Shown in pieces: positions 9,071 through 17,074 of a stretch of DNA of 64,000 nucleotides. Position 1 is the first letter of the stretch, and each line of letters begins with the position of its first letter. Under the pieces are notes generated by a model that was not told the DNA's origin, did no database searches, and was given only the letters and a program-made list of their open reading frames with translations. The DNA is taken from contig JANPCU010000176.1 of NCBI GenBank assembly GCA_031431195.1, positions 8,753-72,752 on the forward strand. The letters run 5' to 3'. The position numbers and the translations under genes are program-made. The stretch is from TH-plancto1 sp031431195 (GTDB lineage Bacteria; Planctomycetota; Planctomycetia; Planctomycetales; Planctomycetaceae).

Positions 9071-9364
9071 TTTGAGTTATCCACAGACTGTTTTGATTTC
9101 GCGGGGGTGTTAAATACTTGTGTTATATAGAGTGTTACGCTGTGGATAACCCTTGGCAACTGCTTGAACTTGCGGGTGTTTTGGAAGTGGGCGGTGTGTA
9201 AACCATCGAAGATTGGTGTGTGAACCATCGAAAGACGGTGTGCAAACCATCGAAGTCTTTCGGTCATTGTTAGGGGCAAATGTGGGTGGTGGGTGAAGTA
9301 TCGAAACGGGACGTTCGGTGTGTGAAATGTCGAAACTGCTTGACTTGGTGGGTGATCTATCGAA
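9071..9364. other. Iteron-type replication origin with DnaA boxes
   Basis: Two perfect DnaA boxes face each other: TTATCCACA at 9077-9085 and TGTGGATAA at 9141-9149. The DNA between and beside them is AT-rich (TTAAATACTTGTGTTATATAG). Six iterons follow. Three have the form GGTGTGTAAACCATCGAA, starting at 9193, 9215 and 9237 (exact 22-bp period). Three variants (GGTGGGTGAAGTATCGAA type) start at 9288, 9317 and 9347 (29-30 bp period). The array ends 11 bases before the initiator start. This is the classical layout of an iteron-controlled plasmid origin. Confidence 0.9.
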
Positions 9365-9375
9365 GTATCGGCGGC

Positions 9376-10443
9376 ATGGAATTGGAATCGACAGTATCGA
9401 GTGACCGCTCCCCTCTCCTGCCCGATCGGCGGGAGGCGGACTTCTTTGTCTGTGATCTGATGGATGCGACTCCGAAAGGAGACATGGCGTCGATGGAGCA
9501 TCCGATCTTTTCGCTGTCGACGAAGCCGGATCATCGCGTGCGTCGGTATGAGCATGGGGCGGTGTTTGTCGAGGTCAAACCCTCTTCGGATGGCCTCGCG
9601 ACGGTGCATGATCGCGATATTCTCATTTACTGCATCAGCCAGTTGATGGCAGCCATGAATGCGAAGCAACCGGTGACTTCGGTGCTGCGATTCACCGCTC
9701 ATGATTTACTGAAAGCCACGAACCGGATGACGAATGGTCAGGGGTATGAAGCTCTCAAGGCGGCTTTGGAGCGGCTGTCGGGGACGCGAATCAGCACGAA
9801 CATCACAACCGGTGGTCAAGAGGTGTTCGAAACGTTCGGTCTGATCGAGCGTGCGAAGATCGTCCGTGAGACGCGCGAGGGGCGAATGCAGGAGATCGAG
9901 GTCAAGCTCTCCGACTGGGTGTTCAACGCGATTCAACATCAAGAGGTGCTGACGCTGCACCGGGATTATTTCCGGCTGCGGAAACCGCTCGAACGGCGGA
10001 TGTACGAACTTGCTCGCAAACACTGCGGACACCAAGGGGAATGGAAGATCTCGCTACTGGTTCTTCAGAAGAAGTGCGGGTCGGCGTCGACCGAGAAGGA
10101 GTTTCGAAGACTCGTCACGAAAATTGTGCAAGAGGACCAGCGGCATCAGCATATGCCCGACTATTCGGTGATGCTCGATGACAGCGACATCATCACGTTC
10201 CGCAGCCGGGGCACCGTTTCCAGTGCCGAACAGGCAGCCACGCTCCCTGTCAGAGTTGGCCAGCTCGATCCTGAGTCCTACGCGATTGCCCGACAAATCG
10301 CTCCGGCCTGGGATGTGTATTACCTCGAACGGGAATGGCGGGAGTGGATGACCGAGGCACCGCGCGACCCGGACGCCGCGTTTATTGGGTTCTGCAAGAA
10401 ATGGATCGCCCGCAGGGAGTCGGGCGACGGGCTGACGTTTTGA
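9376..10443 (+). CDS. RepA-type plasmid replication initiator
   Basis: A 355-aa protein from the ATG at 9376. This start was chosen because the longer reading from 9280 runs through the iterons. It matches the plasmid replication initiator A family: 'PIFSLSTKPDHRVRRYEHG', 'ATVHDRDILIYCISQLMAAMN', 'TAHDLLKATNR', 'YEALKAALERLSGTRI', 'FGLIERAKIV' and 'HRDYFRLRKPLERRMYELARKHCG'. These correspond to two winged-helix modules that bind iterons and open the origin. It sits directly after the iteron array, so Rep binding there probably also controls its own expression. Function is well supported; plasmid family is not resolved. Confidence 0.9.
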   Translation: MELESTVSSDRSPLLPDRREADFFVCDLMDATPKGDMASMEHPIFSLSTKPDHRVRRYEHGAVFVEVKPSSDGLATVHDRDILIYCISQLMAAMNAKQPVTSVLRFTAHDLLKATNRMTNGQGYEALKAALERLSGTRISTNITTGGQEVFETFGLIERAKIVRETREGRMQEIEVKLSDWVFNAIQHQEVLTLHRDYFRLRKPLERRMYELARKHCGHQGEWKISLLVLQKKCGSASTEKEFRRLVTKIVQEDQRHQHMPDYSVMLDDSDIITFRSRGTVSSAEQAATLPVRVGQLDPESYAIARQIAPAWDVYYLEREWREWMTEAPRDPDAAFIGFCKKWIARRESGDGLTF

Positions 10444-10516
10444 AGGAGGGGTGAGAGAGGAGAGAGGAGTGACGAGAGCGAAGAGCCAGCGGGGCTGAGC
10501 GGCGCTACTCCGTCAA

Positions 10517-10570
10517 TCATGTCAGATACCCATGTCGTTTGAGCCACGGCTTGTTGTGTTCCGAGAGAAC
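10517..10570 (-). pseudogene. Remnant of the 3' end of a small partition gene
   Basis: The reverse strand here reads 'KPWLKRHGYLT' then stop, which matches the last residues of the 95-aa partition protein at 13078-13365 ('EPWLKQHGYLP'). At DNA level 10524-10551 and 13085-13112 agree at 24 of 28 positions. No start codon or remaining body of the gene is visible, so this is a leftover fragment flanking the 603-aa cargo gene. Confidence 0.55.
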
Positions 10571-10584
10571 TGGAAACCGCAAGC

Positions 10585-12396
10585 TCAACGTACGGATGCC
10601 TGTGCCGAAGACTCCACAATCTTCTTGAACATTTTGAGATACGGAGACTCTTTCGGAAGCACAGGGTCCAATTCTTCTCCGTCAACCACCTTCTTAAGCA
10701 TCAAAATACCAGCATCGATCAGTTCGATTTTCCCCAATGCCTTTCCTACTAATCGGGAGCGCATTCCTTGAAATCCAAGCGTCACTCTCGCACTCTCCTT
10801 GCCACCCTTTCGTTCCACAACGCTCAATATCTTGCTCACTTCCTCATCGGCCTTGACGAGTTTTGCATAAAGCTCACTCGCGTCTGAGGACTGTGCGTTT
10901 AACAGCAACTTGTGGCATCTGATGCTGGCAAGGGAGTTCCTCACTTCCAATTCGCACTTCAGGGAAGCGATGGACTCCGGGACATCTTTTCCGATGTTCA
11001 CATTCCCTCGTACATTTTCAAAGATGGACAACAGCTCATCTTCGTGATCGCCGTATTTCACGTGCATGGCAGGACTTTGACTGAGAAGCTGCATTGATTC
11101 CTTGATACAGACCAGAAGTTCCATGGTGACAACGATACGATCAGCTTCAGAGAGCCTGGCGAGTTGGTTAAGTTTTGTGAATTTTGTCTCCAGCAGCCGA
11201 TAGTCCTCCATCGGCACCACTTCGTCGTAGACGGACTGCCGCGCTGACAGGGCTTCAATTAGGAACCTGTACCGTCGATAACTCTCCAGCTTTTGAACGC
11301 GTAATCTTCCACGATCAATTGCCGCTGTGACCTGCGTTTTCATTCCCGACAGAGGCGGTAGCGCGGAATCACTTCCAGAGAGTTTGAGACTCAATGCACC
11401 ATTCACGATGGCATAATCGTCTTGGATTCGGGCATCACCGAACACAACTGGAGCAATTTCGAGACCTTGGCATTCTTGAAAGACGATTGCAGCTTCTTTG
11501 AATTCTTTCTGCTGAAAATGGAACACCCCTACCAAGTAAGCAACCGTCGAATTGGCAGGATAGCTGCGACGAAGTGAAGTGAGAGTCTTTTTGCACTTCT
11601 CAAGTTGACCTTGGTGCATGTACGCCTTGGCCAGCACGATTTGCGACATAGGCCACAGGCGTTGGTTCTGGGTCGACACTTGGGACAGTTCAGCTTCAGC
11701 CAACTGACTTTCTCCTGTGAGATCAAGAGCAATCCCAGACAGGTAGTGGAGTCGGTCGACTAGAACCACCGGTGGATTGTCGATTGTGGAAAGGCGAGTC
11801 TTCATCTCTTCCAGCTGAGCCAAGATGGCAACAACTTCTCGATATCTGGACTGAACCTTCGCGGCAGCGAGTAGGTCTTCTGGTGCTTGCGGACCTCCCT
11901 CCAGAACTGGTCGAAAATCACTGTCCTGCGAAAACGGTTCAAGCTCATTGGTGAGACGCTCAGTATCAGCTTCAATGGGCTCAATGACTTTGGATCGTCG
12001 TACCTCTTCCAATTGATCAATAAAGGCCATTCCCTGAAACAGCCCCCAGTAGGTCATGAATGCCGTGAGGAAGAAGATCACTGCTCGCCCGGCCACTGAG
12101 ATTCGAACTGTTGACAACAGGCTTTCAGTTTGAATGGACACCCGATCAATATCAGGATTGGTGATCGGTGTTTTGAGCGTTTCGGTCATCGGGTCTGCGG
12201 GTTTGATCGCGATCGTGACGACAATCGCCATCGAGATCGCCACAATCGTCAACACGATTGAGCGCGGGTCTCCGTTGAGGGGATTTGCCTTGAGGATGAA
12301 GACTGTTGCAACGACCGTGAACAGCATGAGAACAAATGCGGCAACCACGATGAACAGACGATTCCCAAACTGGGAATCAGAAGGCTTGCCTACCAT
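10585..12396 (-). CDS. Membrane-anchored TPR-like protein, unknown function
   Basis: A 603-aa protein with membrane segments near residues 11-34, 45-65 and about 98-118. The large cytoplasmic part is mostly helical: 'QIVLAKAYMHQGQLEKCKKTLTSL' and 'AYLVGVFHFQQKEFKEAAIVFQEC' look like tetratricopeptide repeats, and the C-terminal 250 residues are helical with no motif I recognise. Its DNA is clearly richer in A/T than rep and parA on either side. It lies between two copies of a partition-gene tail, which suggests it arrived as cargo between rep and the par operon. No function can be assigned. Confidence 0.7.
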   Translation of the reverse strand: MVGKPSDSQFGNRLFIVVAAFVLMLFTVVATVFILKANPLNGDPRSIVLTIVAISMAIVVTIAIKPADPMTETLKTPITNPDIDRVSIQTESLLSTVRISVAGRAVIFFLTAFMTYWGLFQGMAFIDQLEEVRRSKVIEPIEADTERLTNELEPFSQDSDFRPVLEGGPQAPEDLLAAAKVQSRYREVVAILAQLEEMKTRLSTIDNPPVVLVDRLHYLSGIALDLTGESQLAEAELSQVSTQNQRLWPMSQIVLAKAYMHQGQLEKCKKTLTSLRRSYPANSTVAYLVGVFHFQQKEFKEAAIVFQECQGLEIAPVVFGDARIQDDYAIVNGALSLKLSGSDSALPPLSGMKTQVTAAIDRGRLRVQKLESYRRYRFLIEALSARQSVYDEVVPMEDYRLLETKFTKLNQLARLSEADRIVVTMELLVCIKESMQLLSQSPAMHVKYGDHEDELLSIFENVRGNVNIGKDVPESIASLKCELEVRNSLASIRCHKLLLNAQSSDASELYAKLVKADEEVSKILSVVERKGGKESARVTLGFQGMRSRLVGKALGKIELIDAGILMLKKVVDGEELDPVLPKESPYLKMFKKIVESSAQASVR

Positions 12397-12542
12397 GCTT
12401 GAGACTCCTCTGCGAAATTGGCCCGCAGTTTGGATTCAGAGCGAAGGGGTGACGGCACACGTACTCCCTCAAATCGTACGTGCATCAGGCTTCAGTGGTG
12501 AGGCAGGTTTCGACGGATTTTTCCAAAATGTAGCAAGTTCAG

Positions 12543-13010
12543 TCACCTTTCCGCAGATCGCCCAGTTCGCTCATTTGCCGTTCGGTTTTGCCAAGAATCG
12601 ATTGAGGATTCTCCAACCAATTGAATTGAAAACGGCGGTGTGAGCATGGCCGTGCGTCGACGAGGAACCCCAAGTGGATGGAAATTGATACGACCAGAAT
12701 CCGAATCCCGGCACCGATTGAAACACAAGAACGAGGGCTTTTGAGTGCTGTCGCACACGAAGTACAGGTGAGTTTTCTTGAGGAACTCGTTGGCCCATTT
12801 CACAAGACTCTGCTTGTCGTCCGAGGAATCGGAGAATCTCCGTTCAAACTCTTCTGTGATTGGTTGGCTCAGGGTTTTTACGATGTGGTTGTCGACTGCA
12901 TACCGTAATCTCCGCTGCCATTCAATCAATTGCTCGATGTTTGAAGTCTCAGGTGGAGTCAGCTCTCTCACCACTGCATCAGCCAGATCATGTTGGGGAG
13001 TTTGTGTCAC
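12543..13010 (-). CDS. Unknown 155-aa protein at the end of the partition operon
   Basis: Starts at GTG, overlapping the stop of the preceding 24-codon frame (GTGA). The N-terminal two thirds look like a folded helical protein ('TSNIEQLIEWQRRLRYAVDNHIVKTL', 'SDDKQSLVKWANEFLKKTHLYFVCD'). The C-terminus is arginine-rich and weak and may have drifted. No family recognised. The overlapping start implies translation coupled to the par genes. The 146 bases between it and the 603-aa gene show no further gene. Confidence 0.6.
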   Translation of the reverse strand: MTQTPQHDLADAVVRELTPPETSNIEQLIEWQRRLRYAVDNHIVKTLSQPITEEFERRFSDSSDDKQSLVKWANEFLKKTHLYFVCDSTQKPSFLCFNRCRDSDSGRINFHPLGVPRRRTAMLTPPFSIQLVGESSIDSWQNRTANERTGRSAER

Positions 13011-13081
13011 ACTGATTTGCTTCCTAGACCGGCTGTTTGAGCTTCCTCTTCGGCTTCGATCAGCATCTTGTTGCGTTTCAT
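13007..13081 (-). CDS. 24-codon mini-gene coupled between partition genes
   Basis: A 24-residue frame starting 'MKRNKMLIEAEEEAQ'. Its ATG overlaps the stop of the 95-aa partition gene (ATGA at 13078-13081), and its stop overlaps the GTG of the next gene (GTGA at 13007-13010). The peptide is a charged short helix. It could be a genuine small protein or a ribosome-passing leader linking two genes. The double overlap is the only evidence. Confidence 0.4.
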   Translation of the reverse strand: MKRNKMLIEAEEEAQTAGLGSKSV

Positions 13082-13365
13082 GGCAAATACCCGTGTTGTT
13101 TCAGCCACGGCTCGATGGCCTCTTCGAGGAACTCTTGCAAGGTGTTCGGTTCGATCCCTTTGAGCTGGCGTTCGAGTGAGGCTCGTTTGAGAGCAGTGGC
13201 GAAGTCGGAACGGATGCGGGTGGTGAGGGGTGAGCGGGTTTGTTGTGGCGTCGGGGCGGGAGTCTCGGCAGTGGGTTGAGGCTTGGGTTGAAACACGAAG
13301 CTCTTCTCGACGGAAGGATCGACGGGCGGCTTCAGTCCTTCGACGAGTGGGCGGCGGTTCTTCAT
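13078..13365 (-). CDS. Small partition-associated DNA-binding protein (ParB-like role)
   Basis: A 95-aa protein whose ATG overlaps the ParA stop by 4 bp. The first half is Pro/Thr/Gln-rich and probably disordered. The second half ('TTRIRSDFATALKRASLERQLKGI', 'TLQEFLEEAIEPWLKQHGYLP') resembles the C-terminal ribbon-helix-helix domains of small centromere-binding proteins that accompany plasmid ParA. The role is inferred mainly from coupling to parA and from the repeat-rich DNA upstream. A full ParB with a GERR motif is encoded separately at 39196. Confidence 0.65.
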   Translation of the reverse strand: MKNRRPLVEGLKPPVDPSVEKSFVFQPKPQPTAETPAPTPQQTRSPLTTRIRSDFATALKRASLERQLKGIEPNTLQEFLEEAIEPWLKQHGYLP

Positions 13366-14048
13366 TGGTCCCTCCCCTTCTTCTTCGGCTTGGTCTTCCG
13401 TGACGTGAGCCTGGCTTTGCAGGCTTGTGGCAGGATTTCGCGAAACAGCTGTTCGACTTCGACGGCGGCATCGCTCGCTCGTGATCCCATGTTCCAGACG
13501 ACTTCGCCTTGGCCGGGGGCGTCGGCGTAGATCTGGCGGAGAATCATGGCGGCGGTAGCGAGCGGCAGATTGAGAGCTGCCGCAGCGTCTTTCATATCTT
13601 TGGTGAGGCGATAGTTTTTGCCGACCATGCTGAGGACGATGATCGCTTGGGGCTGACCAGCACGGATGTCTTGGGCTTGGCGGAGAACGTCGGTGGCTTT
13701 GGCGAGCGCCCTCACCTCTAACATGCTGGCCTTGCAAGGCACGATTGCCATGTCGGCACGGAGCAGCAAGGCACGGCTAGTTTCGGTTTGGCTGCCGGGG
13801 CCGTCGGCGACCACGTAGTCGGCCTCCTGGGCCAGAATCGGCAACTCGTTCAGGATGATGTCTGGGTTATCGAGGCGAACGGCCTTCACGCCCGGTGCCG
13901 CTTCTCGAATCCACTCGGATGAGGACTGCTGGGTATCGCAGTCGGCGAGCGTCACGCTGTGGCCCTGTTGGTGGAGCCAGGCGGCGAGGTGAACGGCCAG
14001 TGTCGACTTCCCGACACCGCCTTTGGAGTTTGCTACGACAATAATCAT
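13362..14048 (-). CDS. parA: ParA-family partition ATPase
   Basis: A 228-aa protein with the deviant Walker A 'KGGVGKS' at residues 9-15, the ParA 'LADCDTQQSSSEW' segment, and 'YVVADGPGSQTETSRALLLRADMAIVPC' as the Walker B/switch region. It belongs to the short plasmid ParA class, which has no N-terminal helix-turn-helix. ParA forms ATP-dependent gradients on the nucleoid that move plasmid copies apart. It heads a leftward operon of four overlapping frames. The upstream repeats at 14049-14330 are the likely centromere and regulatory region. Confidence 0.9.
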   Translation of the reverse strand: MIIVVANSKGGVGKSTLAVHLAAWLHQQGHSVTLADCDTQQSSSEWIREAAPGVKAVRLDNPDIILNELPILAQEADYVVADGPGSQTETSRALLLRADMAIVPCKASMLEVRALAKATDVLRQAQDIRAGQPQAIIVLSMVGKNYRLTKDMKDAAAALNLPLATAAMILRQIYADAPGQGEVVWNMGSRASDAAVEVEQLFREILPQACKARLTSRKTKPKKKGRDQ

Positions 14049-14326
14049 GCAGCCTGTTTACCTGCCTTTGGGCTGGTTGGCAAGCACTATTTCATGTTGT
14101 CTTGCTGGCAGGCTTCACGAATGGCGTGACGGGTTGCTGGCTAGCTGTCATGCCATCTTGTTATTGAGCCAGCGACACAGGGAGCAAGCCATCAAGCGTG
14201 CCGTCCACACGACAAGACAGCAAGCCAGCCCGCATTCATTCCGTCTTGCCGTAAGGCTGGCAGGACAGCCCGCCAGCATGATGACTGACTGACGTGCCAT
14301 ATGGCTGGCTGGTCGGCTGGCCTGCC
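14049..14326. repeat. GCTGGC/GCCAGC repeat cluster upstream of parA (candidate centromere)
   Basis: The 280 bases upstream of parA carry many GCTGGC, GGCTGG and GCCAGC motifs in both orientations ('GGCTGGTTGGC', 'TTGCTGGCTAGC', 'AAGCCAGCCCGC', 'GGCTGGCAGGACAGCCCGCCAGC', 'TGGCTGGCTGGTCGGCTGG'). No coding frame here looks real. Small ParA systems commonly keep their parS/parC repeats beside the operon, so this is a reasonable candidate for centromere and autoregulatory operator. Confidence 0.55.
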
Positions 14327-14364
14327 GACTTTCCCGGTGAAAGTCGTCCTAAGCAACGCTTAGG
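14327..14364. other. Two adjacent perfect hairpins
   Basis: GACTTTC-CCGGT-GAAAGTC (14327-14345) is followed two bases later by CCTAAGC-AAC-GCTTAGG (14348-14364). Both have 7-bp perfect stems. They separate the parA-proximal repeats from the leftward accessory operon. A bidirectional terminator or nick-site structure is possible. The next 250 bases (14365-14616) show no convincing gene. Confidence 0.5.
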
Positions 14365-14616
14365 GGAGATGTCTGACAAATTCATACACGCCGGCAGGTG
14401 CAAACACGGGTACGCGCGTTCACATAGTTTTCGGGGATTGGCAAGGGTGTTTTTCGGGGTTCCAGGAGTGGGCCGAAAGGCTCGATTGGACTGCTTCGGG
14501 AACGGCAGGTCGGGGCTGGACGCTGGCTTTCCGGAGTGCGACGCGGGAGAGACGCTCCATGACTCGGCAGGCTGACGCCGTGCCGCTCTCAGGTGGGGCG
14601 TGGTTCGCAGTCAGGA

Positions 14617-14787
14617 TTACGGCGAGCGGTGCTTCTCGGCGAGGGCTTGCTCGAAGAGTTCGAACGCACGGCGGCGGGTGGCCTCGCTGTCGGGCGGGCC
14701 ACCACAGAGGGCTGCCTGTTCCAGGTAGGCAGTCAGAGCGGCAGCATGGAACGGGCAATCAAGTGGATCGAACTCGGGAGCGTTCAT
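14617..14787 (-). CDS. Small acidic protein, 56 aa, unknown
   Basis: The frame starts at ATG 14787, overlapping the stop of the DUF6900-like gene (ATGA), and ends at TAA 14617. The sequence ('MNAPEFDPLDCPFHAAAL', 'DSEATRRRAFELFEQALAEK') is helical, with a sensible composition for a real short protein and codon use like its neighbours. It is the last gene of the leftward accessory operon. No family recognised. Confidence 0.6.
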   Translation of the reverse strand: MNAPEFDPLDCPFHAAALTAYLEQAALCGGPPDSEATRRRAFELFEQALAEKHRSP

Positions 14788-14993
14788 GACTCTGGCTCTC
14801 GATTGTCGGTGGTGGTACGGGCGTGGGGCATGCCTTCACGTAGCCCAGCTTGGAAGGCTCGGTCAAGTGCCTTTTGCACAGCCCCGACATACACATCGTG
14901 GAAGTCGAGGCTGTCGAGGCCACGGACCGTGAGGGTCTCGATGCTGAGTTCCTCGGCAGCGATCAGCGCGAAGAGAGTCGAATGTTTTGTCAT
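14784..14993 (-). CDS. DUF6900-like small protein
   Basis: A 69-aa protein with a strong Shine-Dalgarno (AGGAGGT) before its ATG. The core 'IAAEELSIETLTVRGLDSLDF' resembles DUF6900, a small domain common on plasmids and integrative elements. It follows the methyltransferase gene closely and overlaps the next gene by 4 bp. Its role is unknown. Confidence 0.7.
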   Translation of the reverse strand: MTKHSTLFALIAAEELSIETLTVRGLDSLDFHDVYVGAVQKALDRAFQAGLREGMPHARTTTDNREPES

Positions 14994-15002
14994 GGCGACC
15001 TC

Positions 15003-15743
15003 CTACGCTTTCTCGAACAGCATGCACACATCGTGCAGGCCGGGGATGAATGTCGAGCGATAGACCTTCTTCGAACTGCTGGCTCCGTGACTGAAGCGGA
15101 TGATGTCGGTGCCGTGTTGCTTGAGTCCCGCAGCGAATGCTAATCGCTTCGTGTGGAAGGTGAGGGGGACGAACCCGGCCTGGCGGTCGGAGTAGTCGCC
15201 CATCAGGACGGCGAACTTGCCGCCGGGCTTGAGGGCTTTGGCGGCGTTGCGGATGAACTGGCCGTAACGCTGGAGGAACTGGTCGAGCGTTGGTGACCGG
15301 CTCAAGTCACGGCTGTCGGTCGCATAGAGCTTCTGTCTCCAGTAGGGCGGATGGCTCCAGATGAAGTCGAACGTCTCGCCGTCGCCGAACCCTTGTGAGT
15401 CGCATGCGTCAATGCCCTGGTGGATGTCCCATGCGACGCAGGGGATGCTCAGATGGTCGCACACATCGCGGCAGGTTCCACTCCCCGACATGGGGTCGAG
15501 AACTAACCCCGGTTTGAAGTACAGCAGCAGATCACGAATCAAATTGCCTCCGCAGTTGCCGGGATAGCCACGGTCTCCGTAGTCACCGGCCTGATCGTCG
15601 TGATACAGGCTCGTGAGGTGCGGGACTGGGCTGCCGTTGATGGGAGCCAAGGGCAGCTTGGCCATCACGGGTTGCCGCTCGCGAGTCATGCGAGAGGCAA
15701 ACGCGGGGTTGATGAGAGAGTTGAGAGTGAGTGTCTGGTACAT
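15003..15743 (-). CDS. DNA methyltransferase (N4/N6 amino class)
   Basis: A 246-aa protein with the SAM-binding motif 'LVLDPMSGSGT' and the catalytic motif as SHPPY in 'FDFIWSHPPYWRQKLY', a variant of the (D/S)PPY of N4-cytosine and N6-adenine methylases, then 'ALKPGGKFAVLMGDYSD'. No restriction nuclease is adjacent, so it is an orphan methylase that may protect the element or regulate it. It starts 2 bp after the preceding gene, preceded by AAAGGAAA. Target base and sequence cannot be read from the protein. Confidence 0.85.
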   Translation of the reverse strand: MYQTLTLNSLINPAFASRMTRERQPVMAKLPLAPINGSPVPHLTSLYHDDQAGDYGDRGYPGNCGGNLIRDLLLYFKPGLVLDPMSGSGTCRDVCDHLSIPCVAWDIHQGIDACDSQGFGDGETFDFIWSHPPYWRQKLYATDSRDLSRSPTLDQFLQRYGQFIRNAAKALKPGGKFAVLMGDYSDRQAGFVPLTFHTKRLAFAAGLKQHGTDIIRFSHGASSSKKVYRSTFIPGLHDVCMLFEKA

Positions 15744-15745
15744 AG

Positions 15746-16372
15746 TCAGTTTCCTTTCGGGTAAGTAGATGGAGATTGTGGGTAGAGATCATGGGCGACC
15801 TGATCAAGCACGTCCCAGTTAATGCCGACGCAGGCGTCGCTGTGGCGTTTCACGGATTGCAAGACTTCCCAGGCTTGCTCGTCCGTCAGCCAATCGCATT
15901 GGGACTGCACGTCATCGATCGACCAGATGAGAGCGATCTGTCGTCGTGTGGCCAGAAGCCTATGGATGTCACTCGCCAGAGACTGAGGCACATCACGGAC
16001 GACTGGTTGTTCGCCCAGTTCTTCGATGTAGTACCGGTACGCTTGGTCACAGATCGACGGGAAGTCGAAGCCAGTTGAGTCGCACCAGTGCAACGCATCG
16101 GTCAGTACGTCGGCGAGACTGGTTTGCAGATCGTCGTTGCCCGTTTGGTAACGCTTGAGGATGCGTTCGGCACGGGCAGCACGTTGGAGGTTGGTCATCT
16201 CCGAGAGGTCTGAGACATCATCGGTGTCGGCTTCGTGGAATAACTCCTGGATCTCGAAGAGCCGCTTCTCCAACAGGTCGATCTGCGGTGTGGTGAATGA
16301 GGGATCATCGCTCGATTGCAGTTCGTCCAAGAGGTTGTCGAGCAGTCGTGTGATCGTGGGGATAGTGGTCAT
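15746..16372 (-). CDS. Unknown plasmid-type protein, 208 aa
   Basis: The start at 16372 was chosen over a longer reading because GAAGGAGGAATCACC sits right before it. The protein is acidic and helical ('TITRLLDNLLDELQSSDDP', 'KRLFEIQELFHEADTDD', 'LTDALHWCDSTGFDFPSICDQAYRYYIEELGE'). I recognise no catalytic motif. It lies in the leftward accessory operon, 2 bp ahead of the methyltransferase gene. Confidence 0.7.
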   Translation of the reverse strand: MTTIPTITRLLDNLLDELQSSDDPSFTTPQIDLLEKRLFEIQELFHEADTDDVSDLSEMTNLQRAARAERILKRYQTGNDDLQTSLADVLTDALHWCDSTGFDFPSICDQAYRYYIEELGEQPVVRDVPQSLASDIHRLLATRRQIALIWSIDDVQSQCDWLTDEQAWEVLQSVKRHSDACVGINWDVLDQVAHDLYPQSPSTYPKGN

Positions 16373-16385
16373 GGTGATTCCTCCT

Positions 16386-17015
16386 TCAAACGTGAGCATC
16401 AACGAGAACCAACGAGTGGTCCGCGTAGCTGCTAAGAATTGCTTCGGCCTCGGTGTGCCAGTCGGCGGTCTCCTTGCCGTCGATGACAGCTCCCCACCAG
16501 CCCATGCGGCCTTGCTCGTGCCACACGCCATCGGGCGTGATGATGGCGAACGGGATTTTCTGACGAGTGATTACTTGCTCAACAGTGGCGAAATTGTCAG
16601 TGACTGAAGAGTGCTTGGGGTCGCGATCATGCAGCCAGCCATTCCAGCGTCCGCCGATTTGGAACCAGTCCCACTTGCCAGCGGGGTTGTACGTCGACAA
16701 CGGTTCTTGTCGACTATTGAAGTGTTCGTGGCACCTCACGTAGTCCCGGTACTTCTGCTCGGGTGTCGATTGCCGCAGTTCATCAAGTGCCTCTTGGCAG
16801 CGGGCTAAGTTGTAGGCCGGATGCTGCTTCTCGATGATCTGGGTGAAGTGCCGAATCTCGCGTTTTAGGTCCAGCTGGGCCTGCTCCAGCGAGTAGCAGA
16901 CATACGGTGCGACTTTGATGCTCTCGTCGTAGGGAGCCATTTGAGCTTCGACGAAGCTGTTGATGTCGTCGAGTTGATCGGACGGGATGATGATCCCCAC
17001 GGTGTAATGTGACAT
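16386..17015 (-). CDS. Unknown protein with WDW-FQIGGRW signature, 209 aa
   Basis: The start at 17015 is supported by AAAGGAA upstream. The protein begins 'MSHYTVGIIIPSDQL' and later has 'KWDWFQIGGRWNGWL' and 'GMGWW'-like aromatic patches. The fold looks compact, and similar sequences occur on phages and plasmids as conserved unknowns. An antirestriction-like role is possible but nothing here proves it. It is the second gene of the leftward operon. Confidence 0.7.
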   Translation of the reverse strand: MSHYTVGIIIPSDQLDDINSFVEAQMAPYDESIKVAPYVCYSLEQAQLDLKREIRHFTQIIEKQHPAYNLARCQEALDELRQSTPEQKYRDYVRCHEHFNSRQEPLSTYNPAGKWDWFQIGGRWNGWLHDRDPKHSSVTDNFATVEQVITRQKIPFAIITPDGVWHEQGRMGWWGAVIDGKETADWHTEAEAILSSYADHSLVLVDAHV

Positions 17016-17074
17016 AAGATTCCTTTCTGAAGTGAAGGGGCGAGCCGTGATGACCCGCCCGATTGATTTGAGTG

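Noticed and set aside
9193..9364. CRISPR array
   Set aside because: Repeats are 18 bp with 4-12 bp spacers and lie before repA; they are iterons.
12134..12643. Forward frame of 169 codons
   Set aside because: It crosses the start of the reverse TPR gene and the end of another gene, with no ribosome site or domain.
14294..14575. Forward frame of 93 codons after the hairpins
   Set aside because: Starts inside repeat DNA and has unnatural composition; no conserved segment.
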